Assembly: GCA_015661405.1 (NCBI GenBank)
Contig: JACWMK010000054.1
Coordinates: 1 to 15,870, forward strand
Direction: 5' to 3'
Length of the DNA: 15,870 nt
Source: Methanobacterium sp.
GTDB lineage: Archaea > Methanobacteriota > Methanobacteria > Methanobacteriales > Methanobacteriaceae
Below, piece after piece: positions 1 through 7,643 of this stretch; position 1 is the first letter of the stretch, and the number at the start of each line of letters is the position of its first letter. The notes below the pieces were generated by a model. It ran no database searches. It saw only the letters and a list, made by a program, of their open reading frames with translations, and was not told where the DNA came from. The position numbers and the translations under genes are program-made.

Positions 1-1
1 A

Positions 2-1570
2 GAATCATTAAATGTTAGAAAAGATATGATGCTCAACTCAGTAGTTCAGGGTTCTACATATATTGATTTACGTGCTAAATGTGCTCAGACTATTGGGGGT
101 ATGGATTTTGAAGTCCATCCCATAGGTGCTGTGGTTCCTTTAATGGAATCATACCAATACTCCACATTATTAGATGTAATAATGTCTTCAGTAGATAATC
201 TTCCTGATTCTCGGCCTAGACACCTTATGGGTGCGGGGCATCCGATGATATTCGCTTTTGCGGTGGCTTTAGGTTGTGACTTGTTTGATTCGGCAGCTTA
301 TATTCTTTACGCACAGGATGACCGGTTCTTAATGCCGAATGGAACATATAAATTAGAAAATTTATATCAAATGCCCTGTTCCTGTGAAGTATGTTGTACT
401 TACACTCCCGATGACCTGCGAAAAATGCCTAAGGATGCGAGAATGAAGCTTATAGCCCAGCATAATTTAAACATAAGCTTCGCGGAAATACGATTGATTA
501 AACAGTCAATATCGGAGGGTAGTTTATGGGAGTTAGTGGAGGAGAGATGTAGGGTACATCCTTACCTCCTAGAAGCTTTGCGGAATCTAAAAAAATATAC
601 ATCTAAAATTGAAAAATATGATCCCTCTAATAAAAAATCTGCCTTCTTTTACACCGGATCTGAATCATTACAGAGAGTAGAGATAAATCGCCATCTGAAT
701 AAATTAAAAAGATTACCTATATCGAAGCGATTATTGATACTCCCTCCAAGTGAGAAACCTTATTCCAAAAATATTTCTTTAAATATAAATAATTTTTATT
801 CTAACATTGAAAATCTAAACTTAAATGTTCTAGGAACATCTGATGATTTACAGGTGATTGTAGTTGATGTTCCATTTGCAATAATTCCATTAGAAATTGA
901 TGAAGTATATCCTCTAGCTCAAAATGAATCACCATCCACATTAGATGAAGATGCTAAAAAATTTGTATATAGAATTTTAATGAATCACTTAAATAAGTAT
1001 GAAGAGGTTATCATAAGTGCAGATATTATGAAAATGTTTGAAAATTCATTAGAATCGTCTTTAAAATCTCAATTAAAATATGAATATAAAAATTCCTCTT
1101 TAAATATTGATTTAGATGATGAACGGAGAGTTAAGTATATTGCTGATTATCAGTTTGGATCAGGTTCAGGGAAAGCTCTTTTTAATGGGAATATAAATAT
1201 AGTTAAAAGTAAGAAAACAGGTAAAATAAGACATGTTTATGATAATGATAAACTTATTGCCACTTTACGTGCTAGTGATGGTGTTTTAGTATTAGGAAAA
1301 GAAGGAGCCCTTCGTTTACATAGATATTTACCTTACCCTCATAACCGAGTTATTGTAAATGAAGAAGCTGAACCCTTCGCGGTGGAAGGAAAAAGTATAT
1401 TTGCTAAATTTATAATAGATTGTGATAGTAATATAAGGTCTAGTGAAGAAATTTTAATCGTGAACTCAAAGGATGAATTACTGGCCTTTGGAAGGTCAAT
1501 TTTATGTGGTCCTGAAATGATGGATTTTAAAACAGGGCAAGCTGTAAAAACTAGGAAAGGAGGCTTTTAA
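2..1570 (+). CDS. tgtA: Archaeosine tRNA-guanine(15) transglycosylase, 5' end outside the window
   Basis: The enzyme swaps guanine-15 in the D-loop of archaeal tRNA for preQ0, the first step of archaeosine formation in the cytoplasm. The frame is open to the left edge, so the Met at base 26 is internal; roughly 150 N-terminal residues lie outside. Numbering from that Met, the TGT barrel supplies HLMGAGHP (66-73), the catalytic Asp in LFDSA (D88) and the zinc ligands C118, C120, C123 and H146. The spacing of these residues matches the known archaeal enzyme from Pyrococcus horikoshii (nucleophile 30 residues before the first Cys, 28 from that Cys to the His). The last ~80 residues (about 435-510) look like a PUA RNA-binding domain, as expected for archaeal TGT. 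The stop codon abuts the NAC start, so this is the first visible gene of a five-gene operon. Identity is firm; only the N-terminus is unseen. Confidence 0.93.
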   Translation, partial: ESLNVRKDMMLNSVVQGSTYIDLRAKCAQTIGGMDFEVHPIGAVVPLMESYQYSTLLDVIMSSVDNLPDSRPRHLMGAGHPMIFAFAVALGCDLFDSAAYILYAQDDRFLMPNGTYKLENLYQMPCSCEVCCTYTPDDLRKMPKDARMKLIAQHNLNISFAEIRLIKQSISEGSLWELVEERCRVHPYLLEALRNLKKYTSKIEKYDPSNKKSAFFYTGSESLQRVEINRHLNKLKRLPISKRLLILPPSEKPYSKNISLNINNFYSNIENLNLNVLGTSDDLQVIVVDVPFAIIPLEIDEVYPLAQNESPSTLDEDAKKFVYRILMNHLNKYEEVIISADIMKMFENSLESSLKSQLKYEYKNSSLNIDLDDERRVKYIADYQFGSGSGKALFNGNINIVKSKKTGKIRHVYDNDKLIATLRASDGVLVLGKEGALRLHRYLPYPHNRVIVNEEAEPFAVEGKSIFAKFIIDCDSNIRSSEEILIVNSKDELLAFGRSILCGPEMMDFKTGQAVKTRKGGF

Positions 1571-1924
1571 ATGATACCTGGTGCGGGTATGAATCCTAAA
1601 CAATTAAAGCAAATGCAAAAAGCTATGAAGCAAATGGGCATGGATATGAAAGACGTGAAAGGCGTCAGTGAAGTTATCATAAAATTTAAAGATAAAGAAC
1701 TCCTTATACTTGATCCTAAAGTCAATGTAACGGATTTCATGGGTCAACAAACTTATCAAATAACTGGTAAAGCTAAAGAACAGAAAATTGAAGTTGAATT
1801 AGAAATTCCAGAAGATGATATTGAATTAGTCTCCGCTCAAACTGGAGCTAGTAAAGAAGAAGTTTTAGCGGTTTTAAAAGAAACACAAGGAGATCTTGCA
1901 GAAGCCATCATGAGGTTAAGTTAA
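1571..1924 (+). CDS. nac: Nascent polypeptide-associated complex protein (archaeal NAC)
   Basis: A ribosome-associated chaperone that binds nascent chains; archaea make it as a homodimer of one alpha-NAC-like subunit. The 117 residues show a Met/Lys/Gln-rich N-terminal stretch (MNPKQLKQMQKAMKQMGM, from residue 7), a NAC beta-domain (about 32-72, including the FMGQQTYQITGKAKE block), and a C-terminal UBA domain (about 81-117, with TGASKEEVLAVL and GDLAEAIMRL). Length is normal for the family. A strong ribosome binding site (AAAGGAGG, 1556-1563) lies inside the end of tgtA and the ATG directly follows the tgtA stop, which suggests translational coupling. The next gene starts directly after its own TAA. 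Confidence 0.95.
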   Translation: MIPGAGMNPKQLKQMQKAMKQMGMDMKDVKGVSEVIIKFKDKELLILDPKVNVTDFMGQQTYQITGKAKEQKIEVELEIPEDDIELVSAQTGASKEEVLAVLKETQGDLAEAIMRLS

Positions 1925-2680
1925 ATGGCTTCAATAGCACACATCTCCGATTTACATGTTGGTGCATTAGCTTTTCATGAAGAGCTATTAAATAAAGTTA
2001 TAAATGAGATTAATGAAATACAACCAGATGTAACCATAATAACGGGAGACATAACTGAAAATGGTTACTACATGGAATTTGAAGAAGCAGTATGCTATTT
2101 AGATAATATTAAAACACCTATGATGATAGTTCCAGGAAATCATGACGCTAGACATGTAGGAGATCAGTGCTTTGGAGAGTTAATTAAAAATCGTTTCGAC
2201 ACCTTAAACTTACATAAAAAAGGTATAAAAATAATTGGATTGGACAGTACTGAACCTGATTTAGATTATGGTAAAGTAGGCAGAACTCAGCAGAAATATA
2301 TGGAGATTGAACTTAAGAAAGCTCAAAATGATAACTTATATTCAATTATAGCCTTACATCATCACATTATACCAGTACCTAAAACCGGCCGAGAAAGGAA
2401 TGTTTTAAGTGATGCTGGAGATATACTACAATCAATAATAGAAGGAGGCGCTAGTTTAGTGCTTTCAGGTCATAAACATATGCCCCATGTATGGAGAATG
2501 GGAGAGTCAACATTTGCCACTGCAGGAACAGCTTCATCCTTAAAATTAAGAGGAAAGGAATTTGCCTCATATAATACTGTTGAAATAAATGAAGAGATTA
2601 TTAAAATTATTTTAAGGAGTGCAAATGGGAAACAGAGAATACTTGCAGAATACGAGAATAATTGTAAGGTGATTAATTGA
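1925..2680 (+). CDS. CpdA-like calcineurin-type metallophosphoesterase
   Basis: A two-metal phosphoesterase of the class III cyclic-nucleotide phosphodiesterase (CpdA/Icc) type; the true substrate is not known from the sequence. All metal-binding motifs are present in order: D9-x-H11 (ISDLHVG), G41-D42, G71-N-H-D74, the His cluster 145-147 and GHKH 182-185. There is no signal peptide or membrane segment, so it should be cytosolic. Length (251 residues) is normal. The ATG immediately follows the NAC stop codon; a modest GAGGTT lies just upstream. The 3' end overlaps the next gene by four bases. Members of this fold also hydrolyse nucleotides, phospholipids and phosphoproteins, so cyclic-nucleotide hydrolysis is only a hypothesis, made more attractive by the cyclase-like gene two positions downstream. 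Confidence 0.85.
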   Translation: MASIAHISDLHVGALAFHEELLNKVINEINEIQPDVTIITGDITENGYYMEFEEAVCYLDNIKTPMMIVPGNHDARHVGDQCFGELIKNRFDTLNLHKKGIKIIGLDSTEPDLDYGKVGRTQQKYMEIELKKAQNDNLYSIIALHHHIIPVPKTGRERNVLSDAGDILQSIIEGGASLVLSGHKHMPHVWRMGESTFATAGTASSLKLRGKEFASYNTVEINEEIIKIILRSANGKQRILAEYENNCKVIN

Positions 2681-3690
2681 AAGTTATGGTCGATGCATCC
2701 AATGTAGCCCATTTCGGGAGAGCTAAAGATGGGAAACCTCGTTTAGATTATATCATAAAGTCTGCGAAGGCTTTAAAGGAATTAGGATACGATCCAGTGC
2801 TAATAGCTGATGCATCATTAAGACATGAAATAGATTTCAAAGAAGATTTTAATCAGCTTTTAAGTAAAGATGAAATTAAACAAGTTCCATCAGGTACTAC
2901 TGCAGATCATTTCATACTAAAGATAGCTGAAGATGAAGACGCGAAAATATTATCTAATGATGTATTTAGAGAATACAATGATGAATTTCAGGATATTAGC
3001 AGTAGAAGAATCCCATACAGCTTCAAAGAAGATAATATAATCATTGGAACTTCATCTAAGCCAAAAAAAGTGAAGAATATATTACAGAAGATATGCAGTT
3101 ACACTTTAACTGAATTCGAAAATAAGGGCTATGATACTTATAAATTAAAAAAGAATAAGAAACTGAGTGGAATAGCTGTTGCTAAAGAAGCAATTGATAG
3201 AATTACCAACGCTGATAAGGATTCAGGCCTTGAAGATACGCTTTTGAAGATACCATTCTTTGGTAGATTTATGAGTATAATGGAAGAGGATAAAAATAGT
3301 GATTTTATAATTTTTGTTTTGGTAAGTCCTAGAGATTATAGGGATGCAGTTAAAAATGCTGGTAACATTGCGGTTACCGTTGGAGATCGTTTAAAGCTGG
3401 ATCATGCGCCTTTAGTGGCTGTTAGAAATGATCTTTTTACTAGACCGGGTTCCTTTGAAATTAATATTATTTATTCTGATGAAATATTGGAAGAATCTCC
3501 ATTCAATGTGAATGTAACTATAAATGATCATGATTATTCTTTTGTTAAGAAAAATTCTCGTAATATAGCTAGTACTGTAGCAGCAAGACTTGGTACCTGG
3601 AAATTCCCCATTGTAGCTGTAAAGCCGAGTATGCTTATGGAAAAACCAGGACACTTTGACATCACGTTAGAGAAGGGTGGAGAAAAATAA
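2677..3690 (+). CDS. NYN/Zc3h12a-type (PIN-like) ribonuclease with duplicated C-terminal domain
   Basis: Residues 1-115 look like a Zc3h12a-like NYN ribonuclease domain: VDASNVAHFG (5-14), IADAS (43-47, D45), SGTTADHF (72-79, D77) and LSNDVFREY (92-100, D95) carry the acidic residues expected for a metal-dependent RNase. After a Lys-rich linker (about 128-165), the C-terminal part contains two copies of a ~57-residue unit (209-266 and 276-332) aligning at DY...KN..NIA.TV..RL, P.VAV and PG.F.I. I do not recognise this unit. Translation starts at TTG (2677), overlapping the upstream TGA as TTGA, with AAGGTGAT at 2665-2672 as ribosome binding site; starting at the next in-frame ATG would cut into the first beta-strand. 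No membrane segment. An RNA substrate is inferred from the fold; the C-terminal repeat could sense a ligand or bind RNA. Confidence 0.78.
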   Translation: MKVMVDASNVAHFGRAKDGKPRLDYIIKSAKALKELGYDPVLIADASLRHEIDFKEDFNQLLSKDEIKQVPSGTTADHFILKIAEDEDAKILSNDVFREYNDEFQDISSRRIPYSFKEDNIIIGTSSKPKKVKNILQKICSYTLTEFENKGYDTYKLKKNKKLSGIAVAKEAIDRITNADKDSGLEDTLLKIPFFGRFMSIMEEDKNSDFIIFVLVSPRDYRDAVKNAGNIAVTVGDRLKLDHAPLVAVRNDLFTRPGSFEINIIYSDEILEESPFNVNVTINDHDYSFVKKNSRNIASTVAARLGTWKFPIVAVKPSMLMEKPGHFDITLEKGGEK

Positions 3691-4902
3691 ATGGCTAGAG
3701 ATAAGGTGTTACTCAGAGCTATCATTGGATTTTTAATTAAAAATCGGGTTATAAGTATTGGCACTAAATATTATCCCACTAATGACCGGGAAAGAGAGTA
3801 TGTCGAGATGATAAACTATACTCACACCATGCTCTTAGAGATTGAAAAAGCCGATATAACCACGGAAAATATTTTTCAAAATGTTTTAAAGGAAGTAGGT
3901 CAGGGTAATATCCCTCAAAACAGAAGATTCCTAGAATTAAAACCTGCAGAGAAGAATGTTAATGAATACGCTCTTTTAAGCAATATAATAATGGGAAGTG
4001 ACCGTTATCTTTACTTGGAACTTTTCCAGAGGAATTGGAATATTATAAATGAATTTGTTACTTTAATAACAGCTCAACAAGGTACAATTGTTGAAAAAAG
4101 TAATAGTGAAATAGTTGCACGTCTTCTATCTAAAAATGATGCTATAAGAGTTGCTATAGAATTAATAAGAATTGGATTGGATAATGAAATAGAAGTGCGT
4201 GCTGCAGTGGGAATGACTGGAGCTGCTGCCATTGAAAGATCTATTAATCTTAACAATGAAATTGGAGAAACTTCAGGTGTAGGATTCACCAAACTTGGAG
4301 GAGAATTCTCTATAGCTTTCTCCACTAAAATGAAGAAACTAGAGGGTACACCTGCAATTTATGATAATTATCTCTTCATCGATGCCATTGATTCAACTAA
4401 ATTCATTGCTGAAAATGGTAGGGATCGACTCGTTGAGATAATGAATGAGGTTAAAAATTTCATTCAATCTGATTGTAAAGGTAAAATAGAAGGTTATAGG
4501 GAGGGTGGAGATGATCTCATTGCTAATTTACCCACTAAAGATGCTGCTTTAAGAGCTGGTATTGATTCTGCGTGGCACGCTTTAAATAATGGTATTCGTT
4601 TAAGGATTGGTATAGGTAAAAGTAGAAGAGAAGCTGGTGAAAGAGCCCAAATGGCGGATAGTATTAAAATATGGAATAAAAGTCCGGTAATGGTGTTTGA
4701 CTTGGCTAATGGAGTTTATGCTTATTATATTCCCTCCGAATTCACTAGGGCTGTAGTTGATTTTATCGCTGAGAAAACTGGAAGATTAGTTTTCATATTT
4801 ATATTCGTTTTTATAGTCACATTAATTGGATGGAATTTAGGTTATTGGGAATTGGGTGTATTCGCTATAATCTTAGCTTTACTCTATGCTGCTTTTAGTT
4901 AA
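3691..4902 (+). CDS. Membrane-anchored tandem palm-domain protein (GGDD, nucleotide cyclase/polymerase-like)
   Basis: I recognise no named family, but the architecture is readable. Residues about 223-330 form a palm/cyclase-like domain: YLFIDAIDSTKFI (227-239; D231 and D234 as first metal site), the hairpin YREGGDDLIANL (269-280, GGDD at 272-275), a helix with DAALRAG, then a RLRIGIGKS strand (303-311). An upstream stretch (about 105-190) repeats this order (YLYLELF, VEKSNSEIVARL, NDAIRVAIELI, EVRAAVGM) but lacks GGDD and looks catalytically dead. The C-terminus holds two hydrophobic segments (about 365-380 and 386-402), giving a membrane hairpin with the rest in the cytoplasm. Such palms occur in class III cyclases, GGDEF enzymes, archaeal GTP cyclohydrolase III and Cas10. 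The ATG follows the upstream stop directly, with GAAGGGTGGAG before it. Product and partner are unknown. Confidence 0.7.
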   Translation: MARDKVLLRAIIGFLIKNRVISIGTKYYPTNDREREYVEMINYTHTMLLEIEKADITTENIFQNVLKEVGQGNIPQNRRFLELKPAEKNVNEYALLSNIIMGSDRYLYLELFQRNWNIINEFVTLITAQQGTIVEKSNSEIVARLLSKNDAIRVAIELIRIGLDNEIEVRAAVGMTGAAAIERSINLNNEIGETSGVGFTKLGGEFSIAFSTKMKKLEGTPAIYDNYLFIDAIDSTKFIAENGRDRLVEIMNEVKNFIQSDCKGKIEGYREGGDDLIANLPTKDAALRAGIDSAWHALNNGIRLRIGIGKSRREAGERAQMADSIKIWNKSPVMVFDLANGVYAYYIPSEFTRAVVDFIAEKTGRLVFIFIFVFIVTLIGWNLGYWELGVFAIILALLYAAFS

Positions 4903-5047
4903 GAAAAAAAGTTTAATTAATGAAAATTATGTTAGGATATTAATTTAGATGAAAATGTTTTAAATGTAATTAGAAATAAAATAATATTTACATATTTTTA
5001 TTTAAATTATAGTTTAAATTTTAAATTATTTTAAGAGTGATGTTTAA

Positions 5048-5350
5048 ATGGTGAAACCTGAAACAAAAGGAAAGCTAATGGTTGTTATGATAGTGTCTAT
5101 TTTAGCTTTTGGAATTGGAACAGGCACGGTAATGGTTACAGGTTTATATTTGAATATGAGTAATCCATTTAATATGACACTTAATAATACCACTAATCAA
5201 ACCAATGTAACTCCATCAATTCAACCTAATAACAATATTAACAACAATATAAACACTACTCCATCAACAAATAATGGACAATCCCAACAAAATAATAATA
5301 ATAATAACCAAAATAATAATAATAGTAACACGACTGGTAATAATAACTGA
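5048..5350 (+). CDS. Small membrane-anchored Asn-rich, sequon-rich surface protein
   Basis: Not a recognised family. A short Lys-rich N-terminus (1-9) is followed by one hydrophobic segment (10-34), either an uncleaved signal anchor or a signal peptide; no lipobox Cys is present. The remaining ~65 residues are low complexity, dominated by Asn with Thr, Gln and Pro. I count nine N-x-S/T sequons (N36, N42, N46, N47, N50, N53, N69, N91, N94), so the tail, if outside the cell, could be heavily N-glycosylated. The DNA for the tail contains runs of AAT/AAC triplets that could slip in register. GAGTGATG at 5035-5042 fits a ribosome binding site. It stands alone between AT-rich spacers. Low complexity leaves some doubt, but the start, the membrane segment and the site argue for a real gene. 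Confidence 0.65.
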   Translation: MVKPETKGKLMVVMIVSILAFGIGTGTVMVTGLYLNMSNPFNMTLNNTTNQTNVTPSIQPNNNINNNINTTPSTNNGQSQQNNNNNNQNNNNSNTTGNNN

Positions 5351-5395
5351 AATTGATAAAAAAATTCATTTAATCAATGATTTAAAAATAATTAA

Positions 5396-5402
5396 TTTTT
5401 TT
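5396..5402 (+). terminator. Oligo-T tract between the Asn-rich gene and argJ
   Basis: Seven Ts lie 46 bases after the Asn-rich gene's stop and directly upstream of the argJ ribosome binding site (AGAGGAAA, 5403-5410). A weak 5-bp hairpin (TCATT/AATGA, 5366-5380) precedes it. Archaeal RNA polymerase can stop at T-tracts alone, but the tract is short and could be leaky. Confidence 0.25.
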
Positions 5403-5416
5403 AGAGGAAAAATTTT

Positions 5417-6610
5417 ATGAAAATAATCCCTGGTGGAATCTGTGCTGTAAAAGGAGTGTTGGCTGCTGGCTCATGTGTAGATGAATACGGTGTAGCTGTA
5501 ATTTTAAGTCCCGGAAGCAATGCATCAGCAGTTTATACTTCCAACAAGATTATAGCTGCACCCTTAATTATTAGTCAAGAATCGCTTCGGGATGGCCAGC
5601 TTTCAGCTATAGTAGCTAACAGTGGTAATGCTAATTGCTTCACTGGAGAGGAAGGTTTAGAAGATGCCAGACAAATGGTGGGAACTGTTTCAGAGGGTCT
5701 TAATCTTAATCCTAGTGATATTGCTGTTGCTTCCACGGGAATAATAGGTAGAAAGCTTCCTATGGATATTATAACTCCCTTAGTAAATTGCGCTATTAAA
5801 AAGCTTGAAAATTCGGTTAAAGCTTCTAAAAATGCTGCTGAAGCTATAATGACTACAGATACCGTACCTAAAGAATTTGCAGTGGAAACACTACTTAAAA
5901 CTGGAGAAAAAGTTAGAATTGGTGGTATAGCTAAAGGATCTGGCATGATAGCGCCTAATATGGGTACTTTACTCAGTTTTATAACTACAGATATCAAAGC
6001 TTCCCCTCAGGAACTTAAAATAGCTTTAAAAGAAGCTGTTGATAAAACTTTAAACTTAGTAGTGATAGATGGTGATGTAAGCACCAATGATATAGTTATT
6101 ATAATGGCTAATGGACGTTCAGGCCGTATAGATGAGAATTTCCAAGAAGCACTGGAATATGTATGTTCCAATTTAGCTAGAATGATAGCTAAAGATGGTG
6201 AAGGAGCTACTAAACTTATGGAAGTTGAAGTTAAAGGTGCAAAAACTTTTGATAATGCCAAAAAAGCTGCGAAATCAATAGTAACTTCACCATTATTTAA
6301 ATCAGCTTTATTTGGTTCAGATCCAAATTGGGGCCGTATTATGGCGGCTGTTGGATATTCTGGTGCAGAAATAGATGAAAAATTAATTACAGTTACACTT
6401 GAATCAGGAGATAAACAAGTTAAAATTGTAGAAACTGGCGTCGTAATAGCTTTTGAAGGCTCTGAAGAACTGGAAATAGCAGAGAAAATTATGAAGCAAA
6501 ATGAGATTAAAATAATTGTAGATTTAGCTTTAGGAGAATGCAATGCTAAAGCTTATGGTTGCGATTTAAGCTATGAATATGTACGTATTAACGCAGAATA
6601 TAGTTCTTAA
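5417..6610 (+). CDS. argJ: Glutamate N-acetyltransferase / ornithine acetyltransferase ArgJ
   Basis: Moves the acetyl group from N-acetylornithine to glutamate, closing the acetyl cycle of arginine biosynthesis; some family members also use acetyl-CoA. The cytosolic precursor cleaves itself into two chains. Visible motifs are NSGNANCFTG (68-77), STGIIG (106-111), TTDTVPK (146-152), the cleavage region AKGSGMIAPNMGTLLSF (172-188) and DPNWGRIMAAVGYSG (about 302-316), ending in the typical EYVRINAEYSS. Cleavage should fall before T184. The residue before it is Gly (G183), whereas many members have Ala. Length (397) is normal. The start is set by AGAGGAAA seven bases upstream of the ATG. It is followed by argB and argC on the same strand. 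Whether it is mono- or bifunctional cannot be read from the sequence. Confidence 0.96.
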   Translation: MKIIPGGICAVKGVLAAGSCVDEYGVAVILSPGSNASAVYTSNKIIAAPLIISQESLRDGQLSAIVANSGNANCFTGEEGLEDARQMVGTVSEGLNLNPSDIAVASTGIIGRKLPMDIITPLVNCAIKKLENSVKASKNAAEAIMTTDTVPKEFAVETLLKTGEKVRIGGIAKGSGMIAPNMGTLLSFITTDIKASPQELKIALKEAVDKTLNLVVIDGDVSTNDIVIIMANGRSGRIDENFQEALEYVCSNLARMIAKDGEGATKLMEVEVKGAKTFDNAKKAAKSIVTSPLFKSALFGSDPNWGRIMAAVGYSGAEIDEKLITVTLESGDKQVKIVETGVVIAFEGSEELEIAEKIMKQNEIKIIVDLALGECNAKAYGCDLSYEYVRINAEYSS

Positions 6611-6641
6611 GAATTTATATTTAGTTCAAAAAAATAGAATA

Positions 6642-6678
6642 TTTTTTTTTATTTAATTATTTTTTTATAAAATTTTTT
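6642..6678 (+). terminator. T-rich archaeal-type terminator after argJ
   Basis: Three T-runs (9 Ts at 6642-6650, 6 at 6661-6666, 6 at 6673-6678) follow the argJ stop without a clear hairpin, the pattern expected for archaeal intrinsic termination. The TTTATAAAA stretch inside it (6664-6672) could also serve as a TATA box for argB. Confidence 0.4.
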
Positions 6679-6712
6679 AGTTATTAAAAAAAATTGCAGG
6701 TTTAAAAAAATT

Positions 6713-7594
6713 ATGGAAACCGTGAATATTTTAATTGAAGCATTACCTTACATTAAGAAGTTTCATGGGAATAAGATTTTGATTAAATATGGTGGCCATG
6801 CAATGATTGATGCTGAGGCTAAAAGTTCCACTGCTAGAGATACTGTATTGTTGAAGTATGTGGGTATGCAACCAATTGTAGTTCATGGTGGTGGTCCTGA
6901 AATCTCCCGTTCCATGAATAAACTGGGTAAGGAGCCACTGTTTATTGAGGGGCTTCGTGTGACTGATCAGGAGACTATGGATATTGTGAAAATGGTGTTG
7001 GTTGGTAAGATTAATACTGAAATTGTAGCTAACATTGGCTTGCATGGTGGAAAAGGTATAGGTCTTTCAGGAAAAGATAATCATCTTTTGATGGCTCGTA
7101 AAAAAGCTCCTCAAGTTATAATTGATGATGAAACCGGTGAGGAGAAGACTGTGGATTTAGGTTTAGTGGGTGAGATTGAATCTATTAATCCCGAGGTTAT
7201 TGATGTGTTAACATCAAATGATTATATTCCAATAATATCACCCATAGGAGTTGATGAGAGAGCTAATACTCTTAATCTTAATGCTGATACTGTGGCGGGT
7301 GATATAGCTGGTCATGTGGGTGCTGAAAAACTAATTATACTTACTGATGTTCCTGGTATACTAAAGGATCCTAATGATCCTGAAAGCCTCATTAAAAAAG
7401 TGGATTTAAATGGGATATTGGAACTTATTGATCAAGGAATTGTTAAAGATGGTATGCTTCCCAAAGTTCTAACCTGTATTAATGCCATCCAAATGGGTGT
7501 TTCATCTGCTCATATAATTGATGGCAGAATTAAGCATTCTGTACTCTTAGAAATTTTTACTAAGAAAGGTATTGGAACCATGATAACAAAATAA
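6713..7594 (+). CDS. argB: Acetylglutamate kinase ArgB
   Basis: Phosphorylates N-acetylglutamate with ATP, the second step of arginine biosynthesis, in the cytoplasm; in many organisms this is the arginine-inhibited step. The amino-acid-kinase fold is evident: KILIKYGGHAM (21-31), VVHGGGPEIS (56-65), GLRVTD (80-85), NLNADTVAGDIAGH (188-201), ILTDVPGIL (209-217) and GMLPKVL (247-253). Length (293) is normal. The ATG gives a standard N-terminus; only a weak AGGT (6698-6701) lies upstream, so translation may be leader-poor. It sits between argJ and argC, with T-rich spacers of about 100 and 90 bases that may separate the transcripts. The first two thirds use more GAG, GTG, TTG and ATT codons than argJ and argC do. 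Confidence 0.96.
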   Translation: METVNILIEALPYIKKFHGNKILIKYGGHAMIDAEAKSSTARDTVLLKYVGMQPIVVHGGGPEISRSMNKLGKEPLFIEGLRVTDQETMDIVKMVLVGKINTEIVANIGLHGGKGIGLSGKDNHLLMARKKAPQVIIDDETGEEKTVDLGLVGEIESINPEVIDVLTSNDYIPIISPIGVDERANTLNLNADTVAGDIAGHVGAEKLIILTDVPGILKDPNDPESLIKKVDLNGILELIDQGIVKDGMLPKVLTCINAIQMGVSSAHIIDGRIKHSVLLEIFTKKGIGTMITK

Positions 7595-7607
7595 ATTAAT
7601 TATCAGG

Positions 7608-7643
7608 TTTTTTGAATTAGACATTTAAGGTAAAGTTTTTTTT
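7608..7643 (+). terminator. T-tract terminator candidate after argB
   Basis: Six Ts at 7608-7613 and eight at 7636-7643 follow the argB stop in the spacer before argC. There is no obvious stem. The spacing fits archaeal T-tract termination but the tracts could equally reflect the AT-rich spacer. Confidence 0.33.

Noticed and set aside
3691..4902. Reading the GGDD protein as a CRISPR Cas10
   Set aside because: It lacks an HD domain, zinc finger and Cas partners, and there is no repeat array in the window; only the palm motif is shared.
6007..6543. Long open frame antisense to argJ (and others antisense to secD, argB and the palm gene)
   Set aside because: They lie wholly inside well-supported genes on the other strand and their translations show no recognisable domain.
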